From Nannocystis exedens (GTDB lineage: Bacteria > Myxococcota_A > Polyangia > Nannocystales > Nannocystaceae): 64,000 nt of DNA. The DNA lies in the NCBI RefSeq assembly GCF_002343915.1, contig NZ_NETK01000001.1:4660001-4724000 (forward strand). The letters are read 5' to 3'. The notes under the pieces were generated by a model. The model had not been told where the DNA came from and did no database searches. It saw only the letters and a list, made by a program, of their open reading frames with translations. Below, in pieces: positions 1 through 10,803 of this stretch. A program made the position numbers and the translations under genes. Within the stretch, counting starts at the first letter, position 1; every line of letters begins with the position of its first letter.

Positions 1-1100
1 GAGACCGAGGACGACTTCTCCGAGCTCAACGACATCCCGCTGCTGCCCCGCCGGCAGAGCTCCGGCAGCCTGCGCCGCTCGCCCTCCGAGTCGTCCGCCA
101 GCCGCCCGGTCCCCGCCGAGCTCAAGGGCGACGGCGAGAGCAGCGCCCACCGGGCCCTCGCCGAGCTGGCCCTTCGGCCAGGTGACTCCGCCACCGCCGG
201 CCGCCGCCCGAGCGGCCCGATCCCCCAGCTCCGCCGCACCGAGCCCTCCGCCGGCCAGGCCGCCCGCCGCCCGATCTCCGGCCCCAACGCCGAGCCCGAC
301 GCAGCCGCTTCCGGCAAGCGCCCGATCGCCGACGCCGAGTCCTCCGACCGGCGCCCCGTCGCCGACGCGGCCACCTCCGGCCGGCGCCCGATCGCCGACG
401 CCGAGGCCTCCGGCAAGCGCCCCCTCGACGCCGAGACCTCCGACCGCCGCCCCGCCGTGGACGCTGCCGCCTCCGGCAAGCGGCCGGTCGCCGACGCCGA
501 GGCCTCCGGCGCCCAACCCGTGCCCGACGCCGCCGCGTCCGGCCGGCGCGCCCTCTCCGACTCCGCTTCCGGCAAGCGCCCGCTACCGGACCTGCGCAAG
601 CCGACCGACCCCGCCGCGCGGCCCTCGTCCGGCCCGACGGCGGCAGCCGACCCCTCGCCGACCGCGGCCGCGGCCCCGGAGATCCGCCGCCCCCCTCGGG
701 TGCCCGCCCCGCCGCGGCCGAGCCCAGCGGGCCGCGCCCGGCCGCCAAGCCGGTCGCTCCGCCGGAGCCGCCCAAGCCCTCGCTGCCGTCGTTCCGCCTG
801 CCCGAGCCGAAGGCCTCGGCCAGCGCCAGCGCCAGCGGCAGCATGTTCCGGCCGCCGACCTTCAAGCCGCCCGGCGAGGACAGCCTGCCGCCGGTGAAGA
901 ACGCCTTCCGCCCGCCGCCGGGCCCGGCCGAGAGCGCCGCCGACGAGGAGGAGCCGGAGGAGATCGACGAGCTCGAGCCGGTCGACGAGCTCGAGCCCGA
1001 CGACGAGCCGGCCCCGGTCGTCACCGCCCCGCGGCCTCCGCCGCCCAAGGGCCCGCCTCCGCCGCGCCCGCCGAGCCTCAGCCCGGACAAGAAGAAGTGA
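1..1100 (+). CDS. C-terminal part of low-complexity repeat protein, apparent frameshift
   Basis: The gene enters from the left edge, so its N-terminus and function are unknown. Frame 1 (from base 1) encodes an acidic stretch, then imperfect repeats of about 11 residues built on ASGKRPIADAE. Near base 690 the plausible coding frame moves to frame 3, which continues as a Pro-rich, then Glu/Asp-rich tail ending in DKKK at a TGA (1098-1100). The shift falls at a six-C run (690-695); one extra C would join the two frames, so either a sequencing error or a real frameshift is possible. The stop overlaps the GTG start of the ApbE gene (GTGA), so the two are probably translationally coupled. A palindromic unit TGGCC-CTTC-GGCCA lies at 167-180. 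Confidence 0.55.
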
Positions 1101-2230
1101 CCCGCCCCGCGCTCGCGGCCCTCGCCGTCCTCCTGCTCGCCTGCGGCCAGCCCCAGGGGACAGGTCCGAACAAACATGTCCCGAGTGACATGCCCGCAAA
1201 GACAGCCCCGGAGCCGGCCCCCGCGCCCGCGCCGGAGCGCGCGGGTCCGCCCGTGCGCAAGGACGGCACGATCTACGCCGAGACCCAGCAGATGGGCACG
1301 CGCGTCTCGATCAACGTCCACGTCGGCGAGCGCGCGCCGGCCGAGGCCGGGGCCGCGATCGAGGCCGCGTTCGCGGAGATCGAGCGCATCGAGCAGATCA
1401 TGAGCGAGTGGCGCCCGAGCAGCGAGCTGTCGCAGCTCAACGACGCCGCCGGCGGGCCGCTGCGCCCGCTCAGCCAGGAGCTATTCGACGTCCTGCAGCG
1501 CAGCAAGGAGATCGCCCAGGCCACCGGCGGCGCCTTCGACCCCACGTTCTACGCCGTCGGCCAGCTGTGGAAGTACGACCCGGGCAGCCGCCCGCCGACG
1601 CGCGAGGCGATCCTCGAGAAGCTGCCGCTGGTCGACTGGCGCTCGATCGAGCTCGACGCGACCACGCGCAGCGGTCGCCTGGCCAGGCCGGGCATGAAGG
1701 TCGGCCTCGGCGCGATCGCCAAGGGCTACGCCGTCGACCGCGCCTCCACCGTCCTGCGCGAGCGCGGCTTCTCCGACCACATCGTCGAGGGCGGCGGCGA
1801 CACCTTCGTGTCCGGCACCAAGGGCGGCAAGACCTGGATGGTCGGCATCCAGCGCCCCGACGGCCCCGGCTCGGTCGCCGCCATCCCCGCCCGCGACCGG
1901 GCCGTCGTCACCTCCGGCGACTACCAGCGCTTCATCGAATTCGAGGGCGTCCGCTACTCGCACATCCTCGACCCGCGCACCGGCTTCCCCGTGCCCGAGG
2001 AGCGCAGCCTGCAGAGCATCACCGTCCTCGCGCCCAACGCCACCGACGCCGACGCCTACGCCACCGCGGTCGCCGTCATGGGCGTCGACGCCGGCCTCGA
2101 GTTCATCCAGTCGCACCCCGGCCTCGACGCCGCGTTGATCACCCGCAGCGGCGAGCTGCGCGTCACGCCCGAGCTGGCCAAGATCCTCGTCTACCCGCAA
2201 GACAAGCCGGCCCCGCCGCCCGCTCGGTGA
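1097..2230 (+). CDS. apbE: FAD:protein FMN transferase, lipoprotein (ApbE family)
   Basis: ApbE enzymes attach FMN from FAD to a Thr/Ser of target flavoproteins in the periplasm. The 377-residue product starts at a GTG overlapping the upstream stop; this start gives a short signal peptide with lipobox LLLAC, so it is a lipoprotein. After a linker (partly encoded by a four-unit CATG-chained repeat at 1149-1204) comes the ApbE domain with the motifs GAIAKGYAVDRA, a GGGDTFVSG loop and HILDPRTGFP, all typical of the family. Length fits the family. The target flavoprotein is not in the window. The frame stays open upstream to base 182, but that part is a Pro-rich shadow of the preceding gene. Confidence 0.9.
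   Translation: MTRPALAALAVLLLACGQPQGTGPNKHVPSDMPAKTAPEPAPAPAPERAGPPVRKDGTIYAETQQMGTRVSINVHVGERAPAEAGAAIEAAFAEIERIEQIMSEWRPSSELSQLNDAAGGPLRPLSQELFDVLQRSKEIAQATGGAFDPTFYAVGQLWKYDPGSRPPTREAILEKLPLVDWRSIELDATTRSGRLARPGMKVGLGAIAKGYAVDRASTVLRERGFSDHIVEGGGDTFVSGTKGGKTWMVGIQRPDGPGSVAAIPARDRAVVTSGDYQRFIEFEGVRYSHILDPRTGFPVPEERSLQSITVLAPNATDADAYATAVAVMGVDAGLEFIQSHPGLDAALITRSGELRVTPELAKILVYPQDKPAPPPAR
1149..1204. repeat. Four-unit chain of 14-bp hairpin repeats inside apbE
   Basis: Units 1149-1162, 1163-1176, 1177-1190 and 1191-1204 follow each other without a gap; each ends in ACA and most begin TG. The best paired is TGTCC-CGAG-TGACA. The array lies just behind the lipidated Cys codon and is read through as the lipoprotein linker. 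Confidence 0.7.
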
Positions 2231-2274
2231 TCGAGCTCGGCGAGATCGGCCCCGCGCGGCTCGTATGACCCGCG

Positions 2275-2689
2275 GTCGCCGAGCTCACGACCCTCCAGCC
2301 CTCGAGCCCTCGCGCTCCCGATCGCGTCGAGGGCATCGCCTCGCCCGCGGGCGAGGATGCGGCGTGCTCCTCGACGATCGCCGCCCGCGTCGAGATCCAC
2401 CCTGTGCCGCACGACGAGATGCCGGGCCGGAGCACGGTGCAGGCGAACCTCGACTGCGTCGCGGTCGTTCTGCCGGCGACGAATGCCGTTCTCGAGCCGC
2501 CGAGCTCGTCGAAGCCGCGACAATCCTTCGACGCGCCCATGACCGCCGCGCGAAGCGGCGACCCGGCGCGGCGCGCTCGCGGAGGTGCTCGATCTCGCCG
2601 CGGACGCGCGGGCCCACCTGCGCGGAACCGCACGACGCGCGCGACCTTCGATCCACGGCGCGTCGTTCGGGGCCGGCAAACTGACCTAA
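2275..2689 (+). pseudogene. Possible decayed coding remnant between apbE and the kinase gene
   Basis: This 470-base gap (2231-2701) has no intact gene. Frame 1 from about 2275 reads as plausible protein up to about 2545 (for example HPVPHDEMPGRSTVQANLDC). Frame 2 from 2552 then reads ALAEVLDLAADARAHLRG and on to a TAA at 2687-2689. No start codon or recognisable family was found, so the remnant interpretation rests only on protein-like composition in two successive frames. Confidence 0.22.
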
Positions 2690-2701
2690 ACTCGTCGCGA
2701 A

Positions 2702-5055
<2,354 letters not shown>

Positions 5056-5059
<4 letters not shown>

Positions 5060-6885
5060 CCACCCCCGAGATCCTCGCCACCCAGGTCGACCTGTTCGGC
5101 CTCATGACGGTGCTCGGCGAGCACCTCTATTCGACCCCCTTCGTCGCCCTGCGGGAGCTGGTCCAGAACGCCCACGACTCGTGCGTGCGCCGCCGGCTCG
5201 AGGACCCTGCCGCGTTCGCCCCCGAGATCCGCGTCGTCTGCGACCCGGCCGCCGGCACGCTCGCCGTCAGCGACGCCGGCGCCGGCCTCACGCGCGACGA
5301 GATCGTCCGCTACCTCGCCACCATCGGCGCCGGCTACACCCGCAAGCTGCGCGAGCAGCACGGCAGCGACGACCTGATCGGCCTGTTCGGCCTCGGCTTC
5401 CTCTCGGCCTTCGTCATCGCCACCCGCGTCGCCGTCACCACCACCTCCTATCAATCGCCGGACACCACCCTCCTCTATCAATCGCGCAGCGGCGAGCGCT
5501 TCAGCATCGAGCCTGCCGCGAGCCGGCCGGTCGGCACCACCGTCACCCTCCACCTCAAGGACAACTTCCGCGAGCTAAGCGACGAGTCGGCCCTGCGCGC
5601 CCGCCTGCTGCACTACTGCGCCCTCCTGCCGCTGCCCGTGTTCGTCGGCGACGACGACGTCGCCGTCAACGCCCAGCCCGCCCCGTGGCGCGTCCCCGAC
5701 GCCCACCCGGCCCGCGCCCGCACCCTCCGCCTCGACTTCGCCCGCCGGCTCGAGCGCCGCTTCGAGCCGCTGTGCACGATCGACGTCGGCCCGCGCGAGG
5801 GCACCGACGTGCGCGGCCTGTTGTGGATCCACGACGCCGCCACCTACGGCACCTCCGACAACCGCAACCTCCACGTCTACGTCCGCGGCATGCTGCTCGA
5901 CGACGACGCGCGCGAGCTCTTGCCCCCGTGGGCCGGCTTCGTCAGCGGCGCGATCGAGTCGGCCAAGCTGACCCCGACCGCCTCGCGCGAGGATCTCCAG
6001 CGCGACCCTGCCTACCGGGCCGTCGCCGCCGCGATCGCCGAGGCCCTCGTCGACGGCATGAAGCAGATCGCCGAGCGCGAGCCCGAGGCCTGGCGGCGCG
6101 TCCTCCTCCGCCACAACGAGGCCCTCCTCGGCGCCGCCCTGTGCGACGACCGCCTGTTCGAGCTGCTCGCCGACGAGCTCACCGTCCCCACCAGCGAGGG
6201 CGACCTGCCCATCGCCGTCGTCCAGCGGCGCGGCCAGGGCAAGCTGTACGCCAGCCTCAGCCCGCGCGGCGGCTTCGAGGAGGTCCTGTTCCGCGCCCTC
6301 CGCGTCCCCGTCGTCGTCGGCACCCGCTACGGCGCCCTCCCGTTCGTCCGCCGCCACGCCGACCGCCGCGGCGGCGCCGTCATCGAGCTCGGCACCGCCG
6401 CCGGCAACAAGCGCGTGTTCCCCCCGGCCGACCTCCCGGCCGACCAGCAAGCTTTCCTTTCGAACATGCTCACAAGGCCAGGTCAACGCCTGATCGCCGC
6501 CCGCTTCGCCCCCGCCGAGCTCCCGCTCGTGCTGGTGCCCGACCGCGAGGCCGAGCTCAAGCGCCGCGTCGAGAGCGACGAGGCCGCCGGCCGGATCGCC
6601 AGCGGCGCGCTCGGCCTCATGCGCATGTTCACCGCCAAGATCGACGCCAGCGTCGACGCCGACCTCTACGTCAACCTCGACAACCCCGCGATCGTCCGCC
6701 TGCTCGAGCAGCGCGCCAGCATCGACGCCGGCCACCCCGGCGTGAAGCTGCTGCGCGCCCTCGTCGCCTTCGTCGCCGGCGCCAGCGAAGCCGCCGCCAA
6801 CGAGGCCGAAGGCCTCCACACCGCCCTCGCCGAATACGGCCGGGCCGTCTGCGAGCTCCTCGACACCCCCCGCCCCGCGCGCTAA
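5056..6885 (+). CDS. Hsp90/HtpG-like GHKL ATPase
   Basis: A 609-residue protein close to HtpG length. The N-terminal GHKL ATP site is complete: ALRELVQNAHDSC (motif E-x3-N), DAGAGL (D-x-G-x-G) and IGLFGLGFLSAF (lid/G2 motif). Middle and C-terminal regions resemble Hsp90 only loosely. It probably acts as a cytoplasmic chaperone-like ATPase, perhaps specialised for a client encoded in the same operon. The ATG overlaps the kinase stop by four bases. It lacks the C-terminal MEEVD peptide of eukaryotic Hsp90s, as usual in bacteria. A two-unit repeat chain (6453-6480) is read through inside the gene. Confidence 0.85.
6453..6480. repeat. Two-unit 14-bp repeat chain inside the Hsp90-like gene
   Basis: TTTCC-TTTC-GAACA (6453-6466) is followed directly by TGCTC-ACAA-GGCCA (6467-6480). 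The chain is translated in frame as part of the C-terminal half of the protein. Confidence 0.6.
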
Positions 6886-6900
6886 CCTGCGCAGCGGACG

Positions 6901-7551
6901 ATGCAGCCGCACCCGCACAGCCCACCGCGCAGCAGCGAAGCCTGGGCCGCGCCTGCAGCGAAGCCCAAGAAAAAGCGGGTCAAGAAGCCCGTCGCCAAGA
7001 AGAAGCCGATTGCCGGCAAGAAGGCCGGTAAAAAGACGTCGGTCAAGAAGCAGGCGAAAACAGCCGCCAAGAAGAAGCCGCTCAAGGGCTCGGTGTCCTC
7101 TGTTTCGGTCGCCGACCTCGTCGCGCGTCTCCTCGGGGATGAGGCTGCTCGCCAGGTGCTCGCCTCGCTCGCCTTCGATCGCTCGGGCAACGACAAGCTC
7201 GCGGAAACCCCGGAGATCGCCGAGTTGCGGCGCGAACTCGATGACAGCCGGCGCAAGCTCGCTGCGCTCGAGCAGAAGCTCACCGAGCTGTCGAACCTCG
7301 TCGCCGGCCTGACCGCGGCTCGTTCCGCGCCAGTCGTCGGTGCCGGAGAAGAGGTCGAAGAGGACCCGTGTCTCCGCTGGCTGGGAGATCCATCGATCGA
7401 GCAATACATCGGCCAGCACGTCGCGCTCCATGCCACCCGGGGCGTCATCGCCCACGGAGACTCGCTCCCTCCCGTGCTCGAGTCCGTGCGCGCGCAGGGC
7501 GTCTCTCTCGACGACGTGTGCCTCGCTACCGTCCCGGCCCTACCGTTCTAG
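6901..7551 (+). CDS. Lys-rich histone-H1-like tail plus coiled-coil protein, unknown function
   Basis: 216 residues in three parts: a basic tail rich in KKP/KKK/AKK (about 20-65) like histone-H1 or nucleic-acid-binding tails, a heptad-type coiled coil (about 105-145, ELRRELDDSRRKLAALEQKL), and a compact C-terminal domain with YIGQHVALHATRGVIAHGDS. The last part resembles a small domain often found beside retropepsin-like genes, which is the next gene here; I recall that pairing rather than having tested it. Start is the ATG 15 bases after the Hsp90-like stop. It may be an adaptor or substrate of the following protease; no enzyme motif is visible. Confidence 0.75.
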   Translation: MQPHPHSPPRSSEAWAAPAAKPKKKRVKKPVAKKKPIAGKKAGKKTSVKKQAKTAAKKKPLKGSVSSVSVADLVARLLGDEAARQVLASLAFDRSGNDKLAETPEIAELRRELDDSRRKLAALEQKLTELSNLVAGLTAARSAPVVGAGEEVEEDPCLRWLGDPSIEQYIGQHVALHATRGVIAHGDSLPPVLESVRAQGVSLDDVCLATVPALPF

Positions 7552-7565
7552 CTCATCCACTCCGC

Positions 7566-8024
7566 ATGGATCCTCGCCACGGAACCACCCACCCGTTTAC
7601 GACCCGTGCCTGCGGCGAATTCGGGCGCATCGCGCAGCCGCTGGTCCGGGTTGGCTTGCGTCGCAGCGCGTCCTTCCCCTGGTCGATACCGATCGAGGCG
7701 CTCGTCGACACCGGCGCGACCATCACGCTCGTCAGCGACAAGATCCTCGCCACCGTCCCCGATTTCGACCGCTCCCTGCTCGGCCCCGAGCTGCCCTGGC
7801 ATACCGCCGTGCACGGTCGCGAAACCTGTCGCTCGGTCGCGCTGGACCTGCGGCTGGGACGCGCGCTCGACGACCATTCCCTCGTCCTCGAGCAGGCCCT
7901 CGTCTACGTCACATCGAGCCCGCTCGTCGCGCCCATCCTCCTCGGCCAGCGCGGCGTGCTCGATCGCGTCGGTCTCGTCCACCGCAACCTCGGCCCCAAG
8001 CCCCCTTTCCGCTTCCTGCCCTGA
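7566..8024 (+). CDS. Retropepsin-like aspartic protease
   Basis: A 152-residue protein with the single-lobe aspartyl protease signature ALVDTGATITLVS near residue 45, where Asp is the catalytic residue; such proteins work as dimers. A later hydrophobic segment near the C-terminus (APILLGQRGVLDRV) fits the conserved LLG-x-x-GLLD-like second motif of cellular retropepsins. No signal peptide is seen, so it should be cytoplasmic. The ATG at 7566 follows the previous stop by 14 bases. The substrate is unknown; the upstream Lys-rich protein is a candidate partner from position only. Confidence 0.75.
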   Translation: MDPRHGTTHPFTTRACGEFGRIAQPLVRVGLRRSASFPWSIPIEALVDTGATITLVSDKILATVPDFDRSLLGPELPWHTAVHGRETCRSVALDLRLGRALDDHSLVLEQALVYVTSSPLVAPILLGQRGVLDRVGLVHRNLGPKPPFRFLP

Positions 8025-8044
8025 AGGACATGCTCTCATGGACA
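8017..8044. repeat. Two-unit repeat chain forming the junction between two genes
   Basis: TGCCC-TGAA-GGACA (8017-8030) and TGCTC-TCAT-GGACA (8031-8044) are exactly adjacent. The first contains the TGA stop of the protease (8022-8024) and the second contains the ATG start of the TPR gene (8038-8040), so the whole intergenic space is repeat. Confidence 0.7.
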
Positions 8045-10296
8045 TCTGGCAGTGGGTCCACGACATCGATCCCGAGCTGCGCCGCGGCGGGCACGTCCGG
8101 CTCGCCGACCTGATCCGGCGGATCCCGTCTGCTACCGTCGACGATCACCACGATCGGGTCGACGCCCTCGCGCCCGAGGCGCTGGCCCTGGCCCGTGCCG
8201 CCGGGCTCCCGTGGGTCGAGGTGTTCGTGCGGCACTGGCACTTGCAGAGCCGCGTCCTGCACCGCTGTCAGGGCGACATGGCTCTGGGCGAGGCCGTCGC
8301 CCTGGTCGACTACGCCCACGGCGAGGCCGCGCGCGGCTGTCCGCAGGCCGTGTGTACCGTCCAGGATCTGGCCGCCTGTTACTCGCAGGTCGACGGCCCC
8401 GGGTGGGCGCGCGAGCGGGCCGACGTCTCGCGCGAGACCCTCGCGCGCATCGACCCGACCTGGCCGTGCTTCACCTGCATCAGCTGCGAGCACGCCGGCG
8501 CCTTGCGCGAGCAGGGCGACCCGCAGGCCGCGCTCGAGTTCCTCGACGCCCAGCACAAGCAGCTCGTCGCCGCCGGCCAGGGCCGTGAGGGCACCTCCCT
8601 CCTGCCGGAGCGGATCTCCTGCCTCATCGCTCTCGGCCGCACGGACGACGCCCTCGCCGCGTGTGAGGACGCGATCGCCAACGGTCGGCGCGACGAGAGT
8701 CAGCGCCGGGCCCGGCAGATCGACCTCGCGCGGATCTACGCCCGCCTCGGCCGCGGCGACGACGCGCTCCGGCATCTACCTGTCCCTGCGGACATCCTCC
8801 CGACCCCCAGCCACTACGACCCGTACACCGACGCCCTCGTCCACCTGGTGCGGATCGGCGCCTGGCCCAACGGCTTCGAGCTCGGGCGCCTGCTGCAGCG
8901 CTTCATCGCCCGCCTGCAGCTCAACGGCTCGCACCGCCTCCCGTTCGACATCGCCGCCGCCGCCGCCGACCTCGCCATCCAGCGCGGCAGCCCGGAGGTC
9001 GCCGCCCTCCACCTCGCCGCCATGGAGCGGCTCGCCGCCCGCCTGCACCGCCCCGGCAGCGCCCCCGAGCGGCTGGCCGCCCTGCGCCTGTCCTTGGAGA
9101 CAGCCCTCGCCCAGCCCCGCGGCGAGCGCCCCGACGATCCCGAGGAGCGCCTGCGCGACTGCGTCGCGGCCGATCCTGCCGCCGTCGCCGCGGATCCGTC
9201 CGCCCACGCGCGTCGCCACGCCGCCGCCCTGCTCGACCTCGGCTTCGCGCGCGAGGCCGCCGACCTGCTCGAGCGGCACGTCGACGCGCACCCCGACGAC
9301 GACGACGCCGTCGAGCTGCTCGAGGTCGCCTATCGCCACGCCGAGGACGACGACCGCCACCGCGCGCTCGGCGAGCGCCTGCTCGCCAGCGCCGATCCGG
9401 CCAAGCAGCGCCGCGGCCGGTGGGTCTCCGCCCGCCGGCACACCCGCGCGCGCGACTGGGACGCCGCCAATCGCCTCCTCGCGCAGCTCGCCGAAGATCC
9501 CGCCGACGCCCTCGCCGCCCGCCTGGCCCACGCCGGCAACGCCCGCCAGCAGCGCGACTGGCCGACCGTCCTGCGCCTCGTCGACGAGGCCTTGCAGCTG
9601 CAGCCCGACCTCGCGCCCGGCGCGTACGACTGGGACCGCATGGTCGCCGCCACCTTCCTCGGCGCCTGGGACCGCGTACGTCACAGCGCCGCTCGCCTCG
9701 ACATGGAGATCGACGGCGAGGGCCCGATCGACCTGCGCTGGGAGCTGTGCCGGATCCGCGTCGAGCACCCGAGCGGCAAGCGGCAGGACCTCTACGCCGC
9801 GCGCACCGGCCCGGTGACCGCGCGGATCCTCCAGATCTCGCGCATCGACCAGCCGCAGCGGTTGTTCGATCAGGTCGTGTTCGACGCGCGGCCGCTGGGC
9901 AGCCACGAGGACGACGACGGCCAACCGGTCTACCTCTACGCCGAGATCGATCCGCTGCACCGCGCCGGCTATCGCGCCTTCAGCATCGACGGCGTCCACC
10001 CCGGCGAGGCCGCGCTCGGCGACCTCCGGCGGGTCGTGCAGGCCCACCGCGGCAGCTTTCAGGTCCAGAGCGGCGACCGCTATCGCCTCACCTCGCCCGC
10101 CGGTGAGGAGCGGCCCGGCCTCTACGCCTTCGCCGCGTTCGGCCCCGATGCCGACCTCCGCGCCGCCTCCGACGCTCTGGCCGCCGTCATCGCTCGCCTC
10201 GGCGACCCGCTCGTGTGGCCCGAGCTCGCCGCCGCCGCCGGGGACGACGCGCGCGCCCAGCAGCACCGCGAGCTCGCGCGGGCCTGGATGCTCTGA
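8038..10296 (+). CDS. Large TPR-type helical repeat protein, unknown function
   Basis: A 752-residue protein of helical hairpins rich in Ala, Leu, Arg and Asp, with several TPR-like segments (for example LGRTDDALAACEDAIANGR and LGFAREAADLLERHVDAHPD). The C-terminal 200 residues look globular and may be a separate domain. There is no signal peptide or membrane helix. It is the last gene of the kinase - Hsp90-like - protease operon (gaps of 13-15 bases), and TPR proteins are the usual partners of Hsp90, so a co-chaperone role is a reasonable but untested inference. Single repeat units lie at 8781-8794 and 9089-9102. Confidence 0.75.
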   Translation: MDIWQWVHDIDPELRRGGHVRLADLIRRIPSATVDDHHDRVDALAPEALALARAAGLPWVEVFVRHWHLQSRVLHRCQGDMALGEAVALVDYAHGEAARGCPQAVCTVQDLAACYSQVDGPGWARERADVSRETLARIDPTWPCFTCISCEHAGALREQGDPQAALEFLDAQHKQLVAAGQGREGTSLLPERISCLIALGRTDDALAACEDAIANGRRDESQRRARQIDLARIYARLGRGDDALRHLPVPADILPTPSHYDPYTDALVHLVRIGAWPNGFELGRLLQRFIARLQLNGSHRLPFDIAAAAADLAIQRGSPEVAALHLAAMERLAARLHRPGSAPERLAALRLSLETALAQPRGERPDDPEERLRDCVAADPAAVAADPSAHARRHAAALLDLGFAREAADLLERHVDAHPDDDDAVELLEVAYRHAEDDDRHRALGERLLASADPAKQRRGRWVSARRHTRARDWDAANRLLAQLAEDPADALAARLAHAGNARQQRDWPTVLRLVDEALQLQPDLAPGAYDWDRMVAATFLGAWDRVRHSAARLDMEIDGEGPIDLRWELCRIRVEHPSGKRQDLYAARTGPVTARILQISRIDQPQRLFDQVVFDARPLGSHEDDDGQPVYLYAEIDPLHRAGYRAFSIDGVHPGEAALGDLRRVVQAHRGSFQVQSGDRYRLTSPAGEERPGLYAFAAFGPDADLRAASDALAAVIARLGDPLVWPELAAAAGDDARAQQHRELARAWML

Positions 10297-10308
10297 GGCG
10301 CGCTGACT

Positions 10309-10575
10309 CCCCATCGCGCCCCCGCGAGCCCGCCCTCTGCACGCTCGCGCTGCGTCCCCCATCGCGCGCCCCCACGAGCCCGCCCCTCTGCACGCTCGCG
10401 CTGCGTCCCCCATCGCGCGACCCCGCGAGCCTGCGCCTCTGTACGCTCGCGTTGGTTTTTCGCCGCGCGCCGCCGCGAGCCCCCGCCCTTGCGCGCTCGC
10501 GCTGCGTCACCATCGCGCGCCACCAGCCCGCCCCTTTTTGCACGCTCGCGCTGCGCCCCGTCGCGCGTTTTCGTC
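10309..10575. repeat. Tandem array, about five copies of a roughly 50-bp unit
   Basis: Copies begin near 10309, 10357, 10408, 10457 and 10508, with a partial one at about 10557. Each contains a CCATCGCGCG-like block, a GCGAGCCCG block and an ACGCTCGCGCTGCGT block. GCTCGCG of one unit can pair with CGCGAGC of the next, so the transcript could form a series of hairpins. The array follows the TPR gene directly. From 10576 to 10803 I see no gene; that stretch is the leader region of the FG-GAP lipoprotein. Confidence 0.75.
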
Positions 10576-10803
10576 ACACTCGCGAATGCAGCGACTGCGA
10601 CGCGGCGATCGCATCGGCTCCCCGCGCGGCGTCGTCCGACCTGTCTGTGGCGAATCTGCGGCCGCCCCTCGCTCGCGCCGTCGCGCGAACCGTTTCGCGC
10701 CGCCTCGCGCAGACGTCGCCCTGGACGCCGGTCCTCTCGCGCCCGACGAGCGCGGTCCCTGGGCTATCATCGGTCCCCCTCTCTTGCCCCGATAGGTGGT
10801 CTC

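Noticed and set aside
182..1096. Long Pro/Ala/Arg-rich open frame joined to apbE
   Set aside because: It is a shadow of the acidic, repeat-rich protein in frame 1. The apbE product starts at GTG 1097 with a proper lipoprotein signal.
10309..10575. CRISPR array
   Set aside because: Copies abut without unique spacers and vary internally, and no cas gene is nearby.
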